Below, in pieces: positions 43,843 through 52,500 of a DNA stretch of 64,000 bases. The position numbers were made by a program, and so were the translations under genes. Under the pieces are notes generated by a model. That model searched no databases. It was not told where the DNA came from and saw nothing but the letters and a program-made list of their open reading frames with translations. The stretch's first letter is position 1. The number at the start of each line of letters is the position of its first letter. This stretch comes from Fibrobacter sp. UWH6 (GTDB lineage: Bacteria; Fibrobacterota; Fibrobacteria; Fibrobacterales; Fibrobacteraceae): assembly GCF_900142465.1 (NCBI RefSeq), contig NZ_FRAX01000002.1:124001-188000 (forward strand), written 5' to 3'.

Positions 43843-44796
43843 ATGTCAGGAAAAATCCGTTTCGCACCAAGCCCCACCGGCTACCTCCACGAAGGCCATC
43901 TGCTTTCGGCACTTTACGTCTGGGCCGCCGCCAAGAAATGGGACCTGCACATCCACCTGCGAATTGAAGATCACGACCAGGGAAGAGCCCGCCAAGCCTA
44001 CATCGACGGCATCCGCGAAGACCTGGAATGGCTCGGTTTTGAGCACCACAGCGAAAGCATCCAGAGCGAACGTCATCACATCTACCAGGCTGTCCTGGAA
44101 GAACTTTCCCAGAAGGACCTAGTGTACCCCTGCACCTGCAGCCGTAAGCAGCTGGAGGCCGAAAATCCCAGAAGCGAAACTGGAGAAATTATCTACCAGG
44201 GGAAATGCCGAATTTTAGATGAGAGACGAGAGGCGTTTGGCCACCTTCAGGTGGGAGACAAGGAACCGGAAAATAATGGGATGGGGCTTGCGCCCCATAG
44301 CCTCAGGGTTAGAATTTCTAACAAAATAATAAACTGGAAAGACTATCGTCTCGGAGACTTCAGCGAGAATCCGTCAGAACAATGCGGAGACTTTCCCATC
44401 CGGGATCGCGACGGTTTCTGGACTTACCAATTCGCCGTCTGCGTCGATGATTTGCATCAAGGAATAACCCATATCGTTCGAGGCGAAGACATCCGCAATT
44501 CCACGGCACGTCAGATTTACCTCTCAGAATTAATCGCCAACGTCTGTGCCGATTCCACCCGCATACAGATGCCCGCCTACAAGCGCCCCTTCTACCTGCA
44601 CCATGCCCTAATCGTGGATCCCAACGGCAAGAAGCTTTCCAAACGTGAGCTAGCTCACAGTATTCGGCAAGATAAGGAAGATGGCATAACCCCCGAAGCC
44701 CTCATTGGCCGAGTACTTTACAAGGCAGGCTTCCAAAATACCCCCACCCCACAGCCCCTAAATGCGGCAGTTGAACAAATAATCCATACTTTATAA
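43843..44796 (+). CDS. gluQ: Glutamyl-Q tRNA(Asp) synthetase
   Basis: A 317-residue class I glutamyl-tRNA-synthetase paralogue without an anticodon-binding domain. RFAPSPTGYLHEGHLLSALY is the HIGH-type motif, LRIEDHDQGRARQAYID the glutamate pocket, and GKKLSKRELA the KMSKS-equivalent. YPCTCSRKQLE with a later YQGKCR provides Zn ligands. It glutamylates queuosine on tRNA(Asp). Residues about 125-152 (starting DERREAFGHLQVG) are extra relative to the usual spacing between the Zn Cys and the LRVR strand, and are encoded by palindromic DNA. A TAnnTTTG box lies 4 nt upstream of the ATG. Confidence 0.9.
   Translation: MSGKIRFAPSPTGYLHEGHLLSALYVWAAAKKWDLHIHLRIEDHDQGRARQAYIDGIREDLEWLGFEHHSESIQSERHHIYQAVLEELSQKDLVYPCTCSRKQLEAENPRSETGEIIYQGKCRILDERREAFGHLQVGDKEPENNGMGLAPHSLRVRISNKIINWKDYRLGDFSENPSEQCGDFPIRDRDGFWTYQFAVCVDDLHQGITHIVRGEDIRNSTARQIYLSELIANVCADSTRIQMPAYKRPFYLHHALIVDPNGKKLSKRELAHSIRQDKEDGITPEALIGRVLYKAGFQNTPTPQPLNAAVEQIIHTL
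44216..44298 (+). repeat. Palindromic repeat DNA inserted inside gluQ
   Basis: In-frame segment starting GATGAGAGACGAGAGGCG. It contains two perfect inverted repeats: CCACCT/AGGTGG (44241-44254, 2-nt loop) and ATGGGGC/GCCCCAT (44281-44298, 4-nt loop). The first part resembles sequence in the intergenic region near 35050 on the minus strand. It encodes about 28 residues not expected in GluQ. Confidence 0.5.
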
Positions 44797-44841
44797 AGTT
44801 TACGTAATTTTTACGCGGGGGAAAAAATTTATATTCATAGT

Positions 44842-47800
44842 ATGGCTCAAGTGTCTCCTTCTGCAATCATATCGAAAATTCGTCAAGAAGCAGCTCTTTT
44901 TGATTCAAAAGATCGTTTACTGAACTTTTCTACCAAGGGTGACTTCCAATCTCCTCTTATTATGGAGGCTGGCGACCTTTTCTTCGAAAAGTGGAAAAAT
45001 TCCAATGGCCCGCTGCCGCTGGATTCCTTCTTCCCTGTGAGCGACAAATTTAGCGCACAGCAGAAAGCTGAAACCATTGAATCCGTCTGCACCGTCCTTA
45101 AAGAAAAAGACGAAGATTTCGGCAGATCGGACCTGTACCTTCTTCTGGGCTTCCTGAAGTGGGACGGAAACGCACTTGCACCAAGCCTTTTAATCCCCCT
45201 CGATGTCGACACGACAAAGAAGACTCTCTACATTTCCAACAGGACTCCTATTGAGAACGTAGTCCTTAGGGAACGCCTCAAGGATTCCGTCCCCCTGCCC
45301 AAGGCAGGCGATGCAATCATCAATGGGCAGTTCAGCCTCTTGCTGTACTTCTCCATGTTCGAAAAGTCCATCGCATCCATGAAGAGCTGGAAGTTCACTC
45401 GTCATGGTCTTTGCCTGGGATTTTTCAACACCGGTCGACTCCTCCTGAAAAACCGTTTTGAACAGGGATGGAACGACAAGAAAATTGACACAGCCCCGGT
45501 ACTTTCATCCCTTCTTCGAGAAGACGGCTTTAAGGTAAAGGAATCCATCTTCGAGGAAAAAGATTTCAATCAGGTATTCAATCCCTGTGAACATCACTTC
45601 CTCTATACCATCGATTCCCATACTAGCAAGGCAGCCATAGACGCCCTGGATCCAGAAGTAGAAGCCTACGCAATCCAGGCGCTGCCGGGCACCGCAAAGA
45701 TGAAGGTTGCCGCCAACATCGTAGCCGATTCTGTCGCCCAGGGGAAGAACGTCCTTGTGGTCAGCCGCAGAGCAACCACAGCCAGGGAATTTCTGAACAC
45801 ATGGAAACCGCCTTTCCGCACGTTCGCCAACGTTGACCGCAATGCTGTCGCCCAGGAACTCCATAAGGCCCGCAAGGATTTTTCAGACTACTATGACGCA
45901 GTCAACAAGCCCCTGCAGCCATCCGGCATCATGCTTTCGGGCCTTCTCAAGGAATTCATCAAGGCCAGAGCCCCCAAGCAGAAATTCCCGGAGACCATTT
46001 TCCAGGGAGTGCCCGAACTTAGCTTCGAAAGGTACGAAGCCCTTAAAAAAGATCTTGCAGAGCTGACTGAGCTATACTTCGAGAAAAACGGCATCGAAGC
46101 CCGTACAGCCTTCCAAGGCGTCAAGGTTCCTAGCCTCACACCAGAGCAGAAAAACTCTCTGGCCGATGAACTGAACCGCGCCGCCGAACGGGCCAGTGAA
46201 CTGGATACCATCCTCAAACGACTTCAGGAAGCAGGCCTGTTCCCCACAGGAATCTTCCTGGCCGGTCTCTCCGATATCCTTGAACTATTCAAAGACAACT
46301 TTAGCGAAAGCACACCCACCTACGACCAATGGCAGCTCCGTTCCAGCAACTGGGACGCCTACAGAGAAACATTGTCCATGCTGCCCGAAGCGGGCGACAA
46401 GTGGGTCCGCTACCGCCGTCAGACGTCCGACATTTACACCGACAATGCCGTAGACGAAAACATCCTTACCGCACGCGAAGACTTCGTTGAAAGTCAGAAG
46501 GCCACCCTAAAGGGTCTGTCAGACCGTTACCGTTCTTCTAGGCGCCAGCTCCTCCAGGTTCTCCGCAACCCCAAGGAAGTCCAGTCCGACGCCCAGCTTA
46601 TCGACCTGATAGACACCCTTCTGGAACTGCAGGACAACAAGAAGGCATACAAGGAATCAGCCGTTCTGGGCAATCACCTCCTCGGAAAAGATTGGCTCTA
46701 CGAACGTTCCAACTGGATTGAACTGAATACCAAGATTCAGTACTTGTACGACTTCCGCGACAAGCACAAGGACAATCCTCGTTTTGAACTGCTCCTGCAA
46801 ATTCTTGAACAGTGGAGTCTCTTCAAAGACCTACAGCCCAAGTTGGGCGATCTTTGCGAAGCCGTACGCAGTCTCCAGCAAGCCATCCGCAAGATTACCA
46901 AGGAAATGAACCTAGAGGAACCTCTAGAAAGCCAAAGCATTGAAAAGTGGTTGGGCACAATCAAATCCTGGAACAAGAACTGGGATAGCTTGGACACCCA
47001 TCTACAACTGTCTGCCCTTACAAAGAAAATCGCAGACTACAACTGCCCCAACCTTTCAGCATTCCTAAAGGATCCCAGCAAGGCCAATCGGGAAATCCCG
47101 CAGGCCGTAGCTCATCATTGGGCAGGCTCCCAGGTGCAGACAGCAACCAAGGTTTTCCCGGAACTGTTCTCCTTGAATCCCAAGGCACACGCCCAGAAAG
47201 GCAAGGAATACAGAGACATCCAGGACCGTTTCTGCAACGCGAACTTCAGGGAATTACACGACACTCTTCAAGCCTCGCCCGAAAGGTTGACATCCATCAG
47301 TCTCAGCGATTCTTTCTGCCTGCCTGAAGACAGACACTTTGACATCGCCATCATTCTTGATGCAGAATGCGTCTCTGTCGTAGAATCCATTCCTACCCTG
47401 CTCAGCGCAAACAAGATTATTCTTGTGGGTGACCCCCACTATCCCGCTCTGGAACCGCTCACTTACGACGCCTTCCAGGAACCGCCGATTTCTCATACGA
47501 CACTGTTCCACGATAGCATTCTGTCAGCCTCTCTTCGCCAGGGCATTTCTACTCGCGAACTGTGGTTCTCGACCCAGTATTCCGACGCGACCCTGGTAAG
47601 TTTCGCTAACCAGAAAATCTATAGCCGCGGCATCAGACAATTGCCTGTTCCCAGTCGCGAAAAATTCACCGGTATCAAGCTCAAGGTCGTCCAGAACAAG
47701 GTGAATGCAATCGCACAGGCAGCCATCCGCCATGCAGAAAAGAACCCCAGCAAGACCCTAGGTATCGTGGCATTCCATCAGACGACCTGCCACGAAATCG

Positions 47801-48954
47801 AGGAATGCATCAAGAATATGGTGGCGGCAGGTTCCGCAACGGCACGATTCTTCACACAGCAGAATCCGGATATCCGCTATTACGTCAAGACCCCGGAACG
47901 AGCCGCGGGACGTTTCCGCGACGTGATCCTTGTTTGCGCCGAATCCGAAGGCGTTACTGGAGTCAACGGCGACAACAAGATAGCCGTCTGTTCCACTCTG
48001 GCAAAGCACGAAACCCACGTCTACATTTCCGAAACGGATCTCGCCAAGCAGGGCAATGCCAAGCACAATCTCTTCTGGGACTGGATCACCTACCTGCAGG
48101 CCAAGGACTTCACCGAAAAGAACGACCTTCATACAGCAGGGTCCGACATTCACGATTCCATCGTCGACGCCCTTAAGAAAGAAAACTTCCAGGTCGAAGA
48201 CTCCTTTACCAAGGGAGGCATTCCTGTGGGACCGGTCGTGGCAGACGCCAATAATCCTAGCCGCTTCCTAGCACTCATCGAAGACGACTGCACTACGGAA
48301 CGTTTCCGTGAATCCGTGGAAGACCGCGACTATATCCGTCCTACCATCCTGAAACAGACTGGCTGGAAGGTCCTGGCGCTCTGGCTCCCCTTCTGGTACA
48401 TGGCAAATCAGGATGAAGTCAGCCACCTGGTAACAACGCTCGCCATCGAACAAAGTATCGCTCCGCCTCCCGCCAGCGACGAAGAACCGGAAGATGAAGA
48501 CGAACTGGAAATGCCCGTCAGCGAAGGACCGCAGGTGGTGGCCTACCAGGTGCAACACCCTAAGATCGAGGGCACGCCCCACGACAAGCCTATTGCTGAA
48601 CTGCCGGCTGCAGCCATTATCACCCAGCTGAAATTCTACGTAGATCACGAGGCACCGATTCACGAAGAGATCCTGATCCAGCGAATTCTGGAGCTGCATC
48701 ACGTGGATCGCGCAGGTCCTGTACTCCAAAAGGCACTGACCGAAGCCCTGAACCAAGGTCTTCAGAAAAAGCGCTTCGTCAAGACCGGCCCCTTCTACTA
48801 TTCCCTCAAGCCCCAGGAATTGGTTCCCCGCAACAGGAGCGGCCGCCCGGACTTCGAGAGGAACCTGGTTTTTGTTGGTCCTGAAGAACGAGCCCTGCTC
48901 CCCTCCAGCATGGACGAACACGCTATCAAACAGGCACTCGGCCTGCTAGTGTAA
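44842..48954 (+). CDS. DUF4011/DUF3320-family SF1 helicase homologue with degenerate catalytic motifs
   Basis: A 1370-residue protein laid out like the large SF1 helicases that have an N-terminal DUF4011 region (about 1-250), a split helicase core, a REase-like MTES_1575 segment and a C-terminal DUF3320 domain (about 1250-1330, PIHEEILIQRILELHHVDRAG). The helicase motifs are recognisable but broken. Walker A reads QALPGTAKMKVAAN (around 279-292), with Ala and Met in place of Gly and Ser/Thr. Walker B reads IILDAECV, lacking the DE pair. The arginine motifs read STQYSDATL and VCSTLAKHE. The REase-like IDLAV position reads VGPVV. A structural or regulatory pseudo-helicase is likely. A long coiled middle region spans about 430-780. 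A strong terminator follows. Confidence 0.82.
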   Translation: MAQVSPSAIISKIRQEAALFDSKDRLLNFSTKGDFQSPLIMEAGDLFFEKWKNSNGPLPLDSFFPVSDKFSAQQKAETIESVCTVLKEKDEDFGRSDLYLLLGFLKWDGNALAPSLLIPLDVDTTKKTLYISNRTPIENVVLRERLKDSVPLPKAGDAIINGQFSLLLYFSMFEKSIASMKSWKFTRHGLCLGFFNTGRLLLKNRFEQGWNDKKIDTAPVLSSLLREDGFKVKESIFEEKDFNQVFNPCEHHFLYTIDSHTSKAAIDALDPEVEAYAIQALPGTAKMKVAANIVADSVAQGKNVLVVSRRATTAREFLNTWKPPFRTFANVDRNAVAQELHKARKDFSDYYDAVNKPLQPSGIMLSGLLKEFIKARAPKQKFPETIFQGVPELSFERYEALKKDLAELTELYFEKNGIEARTAFQGVKVPSLTPEQKNSLADELNRAAERASELDTILKRLQEAGLFPTGIFLAGLSDILELFKDNFSESTPTYDQWQLRSSNWDAYRETLSMLPEAGDKWVRYRRQTSDIYTDNAVDENILTAREDFVESQKATLKGLSDRYRSSRRQLLQVLRNPKEVQSDAQLIDLIDTLLELQDNKKAYKESAVLGNHLLGKDWLYERSNWIELNTKIQYLYDFRDKHKDNPRFELLLQILEQWSLFKDLQPKLGDLCEAVRSLQQAIRKITKEMNLEEPLESQSIEKWLGTIKSWNKNWDSLDTHLQLSALTKKIADYNCPNLSAFLKDPSKANREIPQAVAHHWAGSQVQTATKVFPELFSLNPKAHAQKGKEYRDIQDRFCNANFRELHDTLQASPERLTSISLSDSFCLPEDRHFDIAIILDAECVSVVESIPTLLSANKIILVGDPHYPALEPLTYDAFQEPPISHTTLFHDSILSASLRQGISTRELWFSTQYSDATLVSFANQKIYSRGIRQLPVPSREKFTGIKLKVVQNKVNAIAQAAIRHAEKNPSKTLGIVAFHQTTCHEIEECIKNMVAAGSATARFFTQQNPDIRYYVKTPERAAGRFRDVILVCAESEGVTGVNGDNKIAVCSTLAKHETHVYISETDLAKQGNAKHNLFWDWITYLQAKDFTEKNDLHTAGSDIHDSIVDALKKENFQVEDSFTKGGIPVGPVVADANNPSRFLALIEDDCTTERFRESVEDRDYIRPTILKQTGWKVLALWLPFWYMANQDEVSHLVTTLAIEQSIAPPPASDEEPEDEDELEMPVSEGPQVVAYQVQHPKIEGTPHDKPIAELPAAAIITQLKFYVDHEAPIHEEILIQRILELHHVDRAGPVLQKALTEALNQGLQKKRFVKTGPFYYSLKPQELVPRNRSGRPDFERNLVFVGPEERALLPSSMDEHAIKQALGLLV

Positions 48955-48980
48955 AAAGTCTAACGGTTATACAAGAAAAA

Positions 48981-49010
48981 GGTACTGCGGACAACCGCAG
49001 TACCTTTTTT
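48981..49010. terminator. Strong bidirectional terminator
   Basis: Perfect 10-bp stem GGTACTGCGG/CCGCAGTACC (48981-48990 and 48995-49004) with a 4-nt loop, followed by six T and preceded by AAAAA. It serves the pseudo-helicase gene and the convergent SPOR gene. Confidence 0.95.
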
Positions 49011-49060
49011 AATCTTTGCAGCAAGGAATCTCACAGCCCCAAAGGTCCGACAATTCCCTT

Positions 49061-49480
49061 CTACTTAACCTTTACTACAAACGCATTGATATTATAGGCA
49101 GAAAGTTCGCGAGCCTTATCTTCAGCGGCTTTCTTAGTAGTCCATCCACCGCCACGAAGCTTGTAGAACGGAGTATCGAATACAACCTGGATTGCATAAC
49201 CCGTGCTAGCGGAAAGCTGGGCACGACGACGCTGAGCCGCATCAAAGTCAGCAACAGCTTCGAACTGCAGCATATAGTAACCGTCAGACTTGCCGGACTT
49301 GGTATTTGCCTTAACCACGGCGGCATTCTGCTGGGAATCAGCAGAATCTCTGAGGGACGCATTCAATACAGGCTTATATTCATGGCCCCTGAAAAGGGAA
49401 TCCAGATCTGTGGGTTCGGCAGCAAACGCAGCAGAAACACCCAGAGCAAAAAGCGATACAACAGCTAAAATTTTTCGCAT
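49061..49480 (-). CDS. Small secreted SPOR-domain protein
   Basis: 139 residues from the ATG at 49480, which gives a clean signal peptide (MRKILAVVSLFALGVSAAFA). Upstream in-frame codons run through the terminator of the neighbouring gene and are unlikely to be translated. The C-terminal 75 residues form a SPOR-type fold: GYYMLQFEAVADFDAAQRRR, YAIQVVFDTPFYKLRGGGW, then KARELSAYNINAFVVKVK. SPOR domains bind denuded peptidoglycan at septa. There is no membrane anchor, so it is presumably a free periplasmic protein. A TATATTTT box lies just upstream (one mismatch to TAnnTTTG). Confidence 0.85.
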   Translation of the reverse strand: MRKILAVVSLFALGVSAAFAAEPTDLDSLFRGHEYKPVLNASLRDSADSQQNAAVVKANTKSGKSDGYYMLQFEAVADFDAAQRRRAQLSASTGYAIQVVFDTPFYKLRGGGWTTKKAAEDKARELSAYNINAFVVKVK

Positions 49481-49494
49481 GGAGAAAATATAAT

Positions 49495-49525
49495 AAAAAA
49501 GGAGCGGATAAATCCGCCCCTTTTT
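49495..49525 (-). terminator. Terminator of the 1550-residue fibro-slime gene
   Basis: Minus-strand stem GGGGCGGAT/ATCCGCTCC (49501-49520), 9 bp with one G-U pair and a 2-nt loop, followed by six T on the minus strand. A T5 on the plus side makes it partly bidirectional. Confidence 0.9.
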
Positions 49526-49545
49526 AAAGCACTTGTTATCAAGAC

Positions 49546-52500
49546 TTAGTTGTTCTTCTTGAAGTCTTCCCATGTGCGATCAATGGGATATGCATTCTTA
49601 GACTTCTTGATACCGAACATGGAAGTCTTGTCCTTGCGGTTTTCCTTAGAACCGTTGATTCTGACGTAGGTATCGATCTTGGTGATGTATGCACCAGTAC
49701 CAACCAAGCGGCCATTATCAGAAGTCATGTTCCAACCGATGTAGTAGTTGGTGCCATGAGTAGTACAGTTCTTGCCAGCACCACCGAAGAAGTACTTCTT
49801 GTTGTGCTGGAAGTTCAGATCGTCATCGCAGTAGATCTTTGCAGAGGAACTTGCCACATAAGCACCCAGGTTGGTGAAGTATTCAACCTTGTAGTAGAAG
49901 TAGAAGTCACTCATATCAACGTCTTCGTTAGCAACCTTCTTCTTGTCGTACAGAGCCTTCATATCAGACTTGACCAAGTGACCCGGGATACCCCACTTGC
50001 TCTTGATGACCTGTTCGTTTCCGTCCAGAGAAGAGACAGGGATCGCGGTAATCGGGCTTGCGCAAGAATCAAGGAGACATTCAGCAGCATTGCCAGTGTA
50101 GGCGAAGTTCACATCGTAAACACCCACTTCGGCGTCACCGGTAACCAGCACCCAACGAGAGGGCAGACGCTTGGTTTCGTTGTAACCAGTGGGAGAGTTC
50201 CAGTGGTAATCTACGTCAAAGGAAGTACGCATTTCATTTGCACCGTAAGCGGTGGAATCCATGTTATCGCGCCAGATAAGCTTAGTCAGGTCGCCGCCCA
50301 GACGCAGGTAGTCACCAGCATGGGGAGACAGAGCGTTACTAGACGTCTTGTAAATCACGTCAATCTTGCCGTAGCCATCTTCACGAGAACTAGGAACAGG
50401 AACGATAGAAGAGGTCACCACAGTACCAGTCGGACCAGTTGCAGAAGCGAACTTGGCAACAGAGTCAAGGCTAGTTGCAGAATTCAGGTAGAAGTCGAAG
50501 GAAGTAGTGTTGGTCGGATCCAGCAAGGTCACCGGTTCAGAGAGAATCACGGTCAAGTTGTCGTAACCACTCAGTTCACCATCCTTATTCTTCTGGGAAA
50601 TCACGATTGCTTCGATAGGTACAGGAGCGATACGATCCACGATGTTGCCTTCAAAGCCCTGCTTGATGTGCTTACCATTATCATCGAAGGATGCATAAGA
50701 GTAAACCTTACCGGTACCAGCAGTCTTAATGCGGCTAGAAAGGGTCAGGCCGCCAACTTCGAGGCGATTGTCGCAATAGCCAGTAGCAGCATCGAGATTC
50801 AAGCAGGAATACTGAGTCTTATTGACGATAACATTGCAGTACTTAACGGAGTCAGCCTTAAGGGTAGACATACCGTCCTTGAAGGGATAAATCGTATCCG
50901 CAGCAACAGAATCCCACAAGATGCAGATCTGTTCCGGCAGAGAGTCCTTATGAATATTGCGGTTGAAGTAGATGGCGATAGAGTCACCCACACCGTCCAG
51001 ATATTCGCTAGCAACATAGTCGCTATAAATCTTCATAGCTTCAACAGGAGCACCCTTTACGTCGAAGATATCAGCAAACTGCGGCACAGGTACCGGCGGT
51101 TCACGGAAGTAAATCGGGTGGTAGTGAGCCATGATAGCATCGCTACCGTTACCAGAAATGGAGATTCTGGCCGGGTTGCTGTTAGCAGGATTTTCAGCAT
51201 CATAACGATAGGTCTTACATTCATTACCGCTGCAACGGATCTGCACTCTTGCAAAGCCATTTTCGAAGGGTTCAGATGCAGAAAGTACAAGACCTTCAGA
51301 TGCCACGCCGGCAGCCATAGTCAAGCCAACGTTACAATCGTCGCACTTGTAGTAGGCAAAGGAACCATCGGCCTGCTTGGAGGGCTTCAGAATAACCATG
51401 TTGAAGTCCTGATCGGTATCAGTCCAACGTTCTTCGAAACCAGGAGCGGCGGGATCATCACCAGTAATTTCCTTCCAGTTGGAATCCCTGGAATCTACGA
51501 AGGCAAGCTGCGGCAGGTAGAAGGTCAGAGACAGAGCCTGCTTACCAGATGCGGTAGAAATCTTGTAGGTTTCCATGGAGTAATTCATATCACCAAGGTC
51601 AACAGTGACATAGACGGTATCAATACCACCATCGGGGCCAAAGCTGCGAGCAGCACCCGGATCAATGGGGGTAAAGGAGCCATCTGCTTCCTTAACGAAG
51701 TACTGCAGGTAGTTCTTTCCATCAGCGCGATCAGTAGTAGACTTCAAGGTGTAGCTAACGCTTCTTGCGTCATTGGGCTTGATCAGCACGGAATCAGAGG
51801 ATACCTGGATTGCAGAAATATAAACCGGGACCAAATCGCTACCCATAGCGAAGTCAACCACTTCGTACTTGGACTTTTCAACACCCATGAAGCCACAGGT
51901 TGCCTTTGTACAGGGGTTTTCTGCTTCGGTAGTATCCAGGGCGGTAGCGTTATTGAAGACAACTTCCACTTCACCCTGAGACTTGTAAGTATAAACCTTG
52001 TTCTTGTCGCCATCGATATAGGCCCAGACAGTCCAGGTTCCCGGCGGCAGAGCAATCTGTTCGTAGGTGAACTTGGGCACAGCCGGGTTAGACAGGTCAA
52101 TACCCGGAATAGAAGCGTCATTGGCCAGAAGCTGTGCAGAAGAGAGATCGGCAGGGAACTTGGTACCAGCGACCAGATAGTACTGGAACTTGAAGCTCGT
52201 ACATTCAGACTTATTAACGAAGTCAGCACCGCAGCATTCGATGGCCTTATCGTCACCAGAAACTGCAGCAGCACAAGAACCTTCACCAGTCTGAGTATAG
52301 CACATCTGGTATTCAGGATTCTTGGGAGTGTAGTTTTCAGTCTTTTCCTTGGTAAGGGCAGTCTTCTGCTGGATGTACATATTGGTCTTGATACGAACGT
52401 TACTCATATCAGTACGACGGTCGCAGAAGAAGATGTCAATGTCATAGGTCTTGTTAGCAACGAGAGCACCCTGAGCACCAGTAAATTCATCCAGGTTCAC

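Noticed and set aside
44216-44298. Frameshift or pseudogene in gluQ
   Set aside because: The extra segment keeps frame, and HIGH-like, Zn and KLSKR motifs are all present.
49481-49573. Longer N-terminus for the SPOR protein
   Set aside because: It would translate through a strong terminator hairpin of the neighbouring gene; ATG 49480 gives a proper signal peptide.
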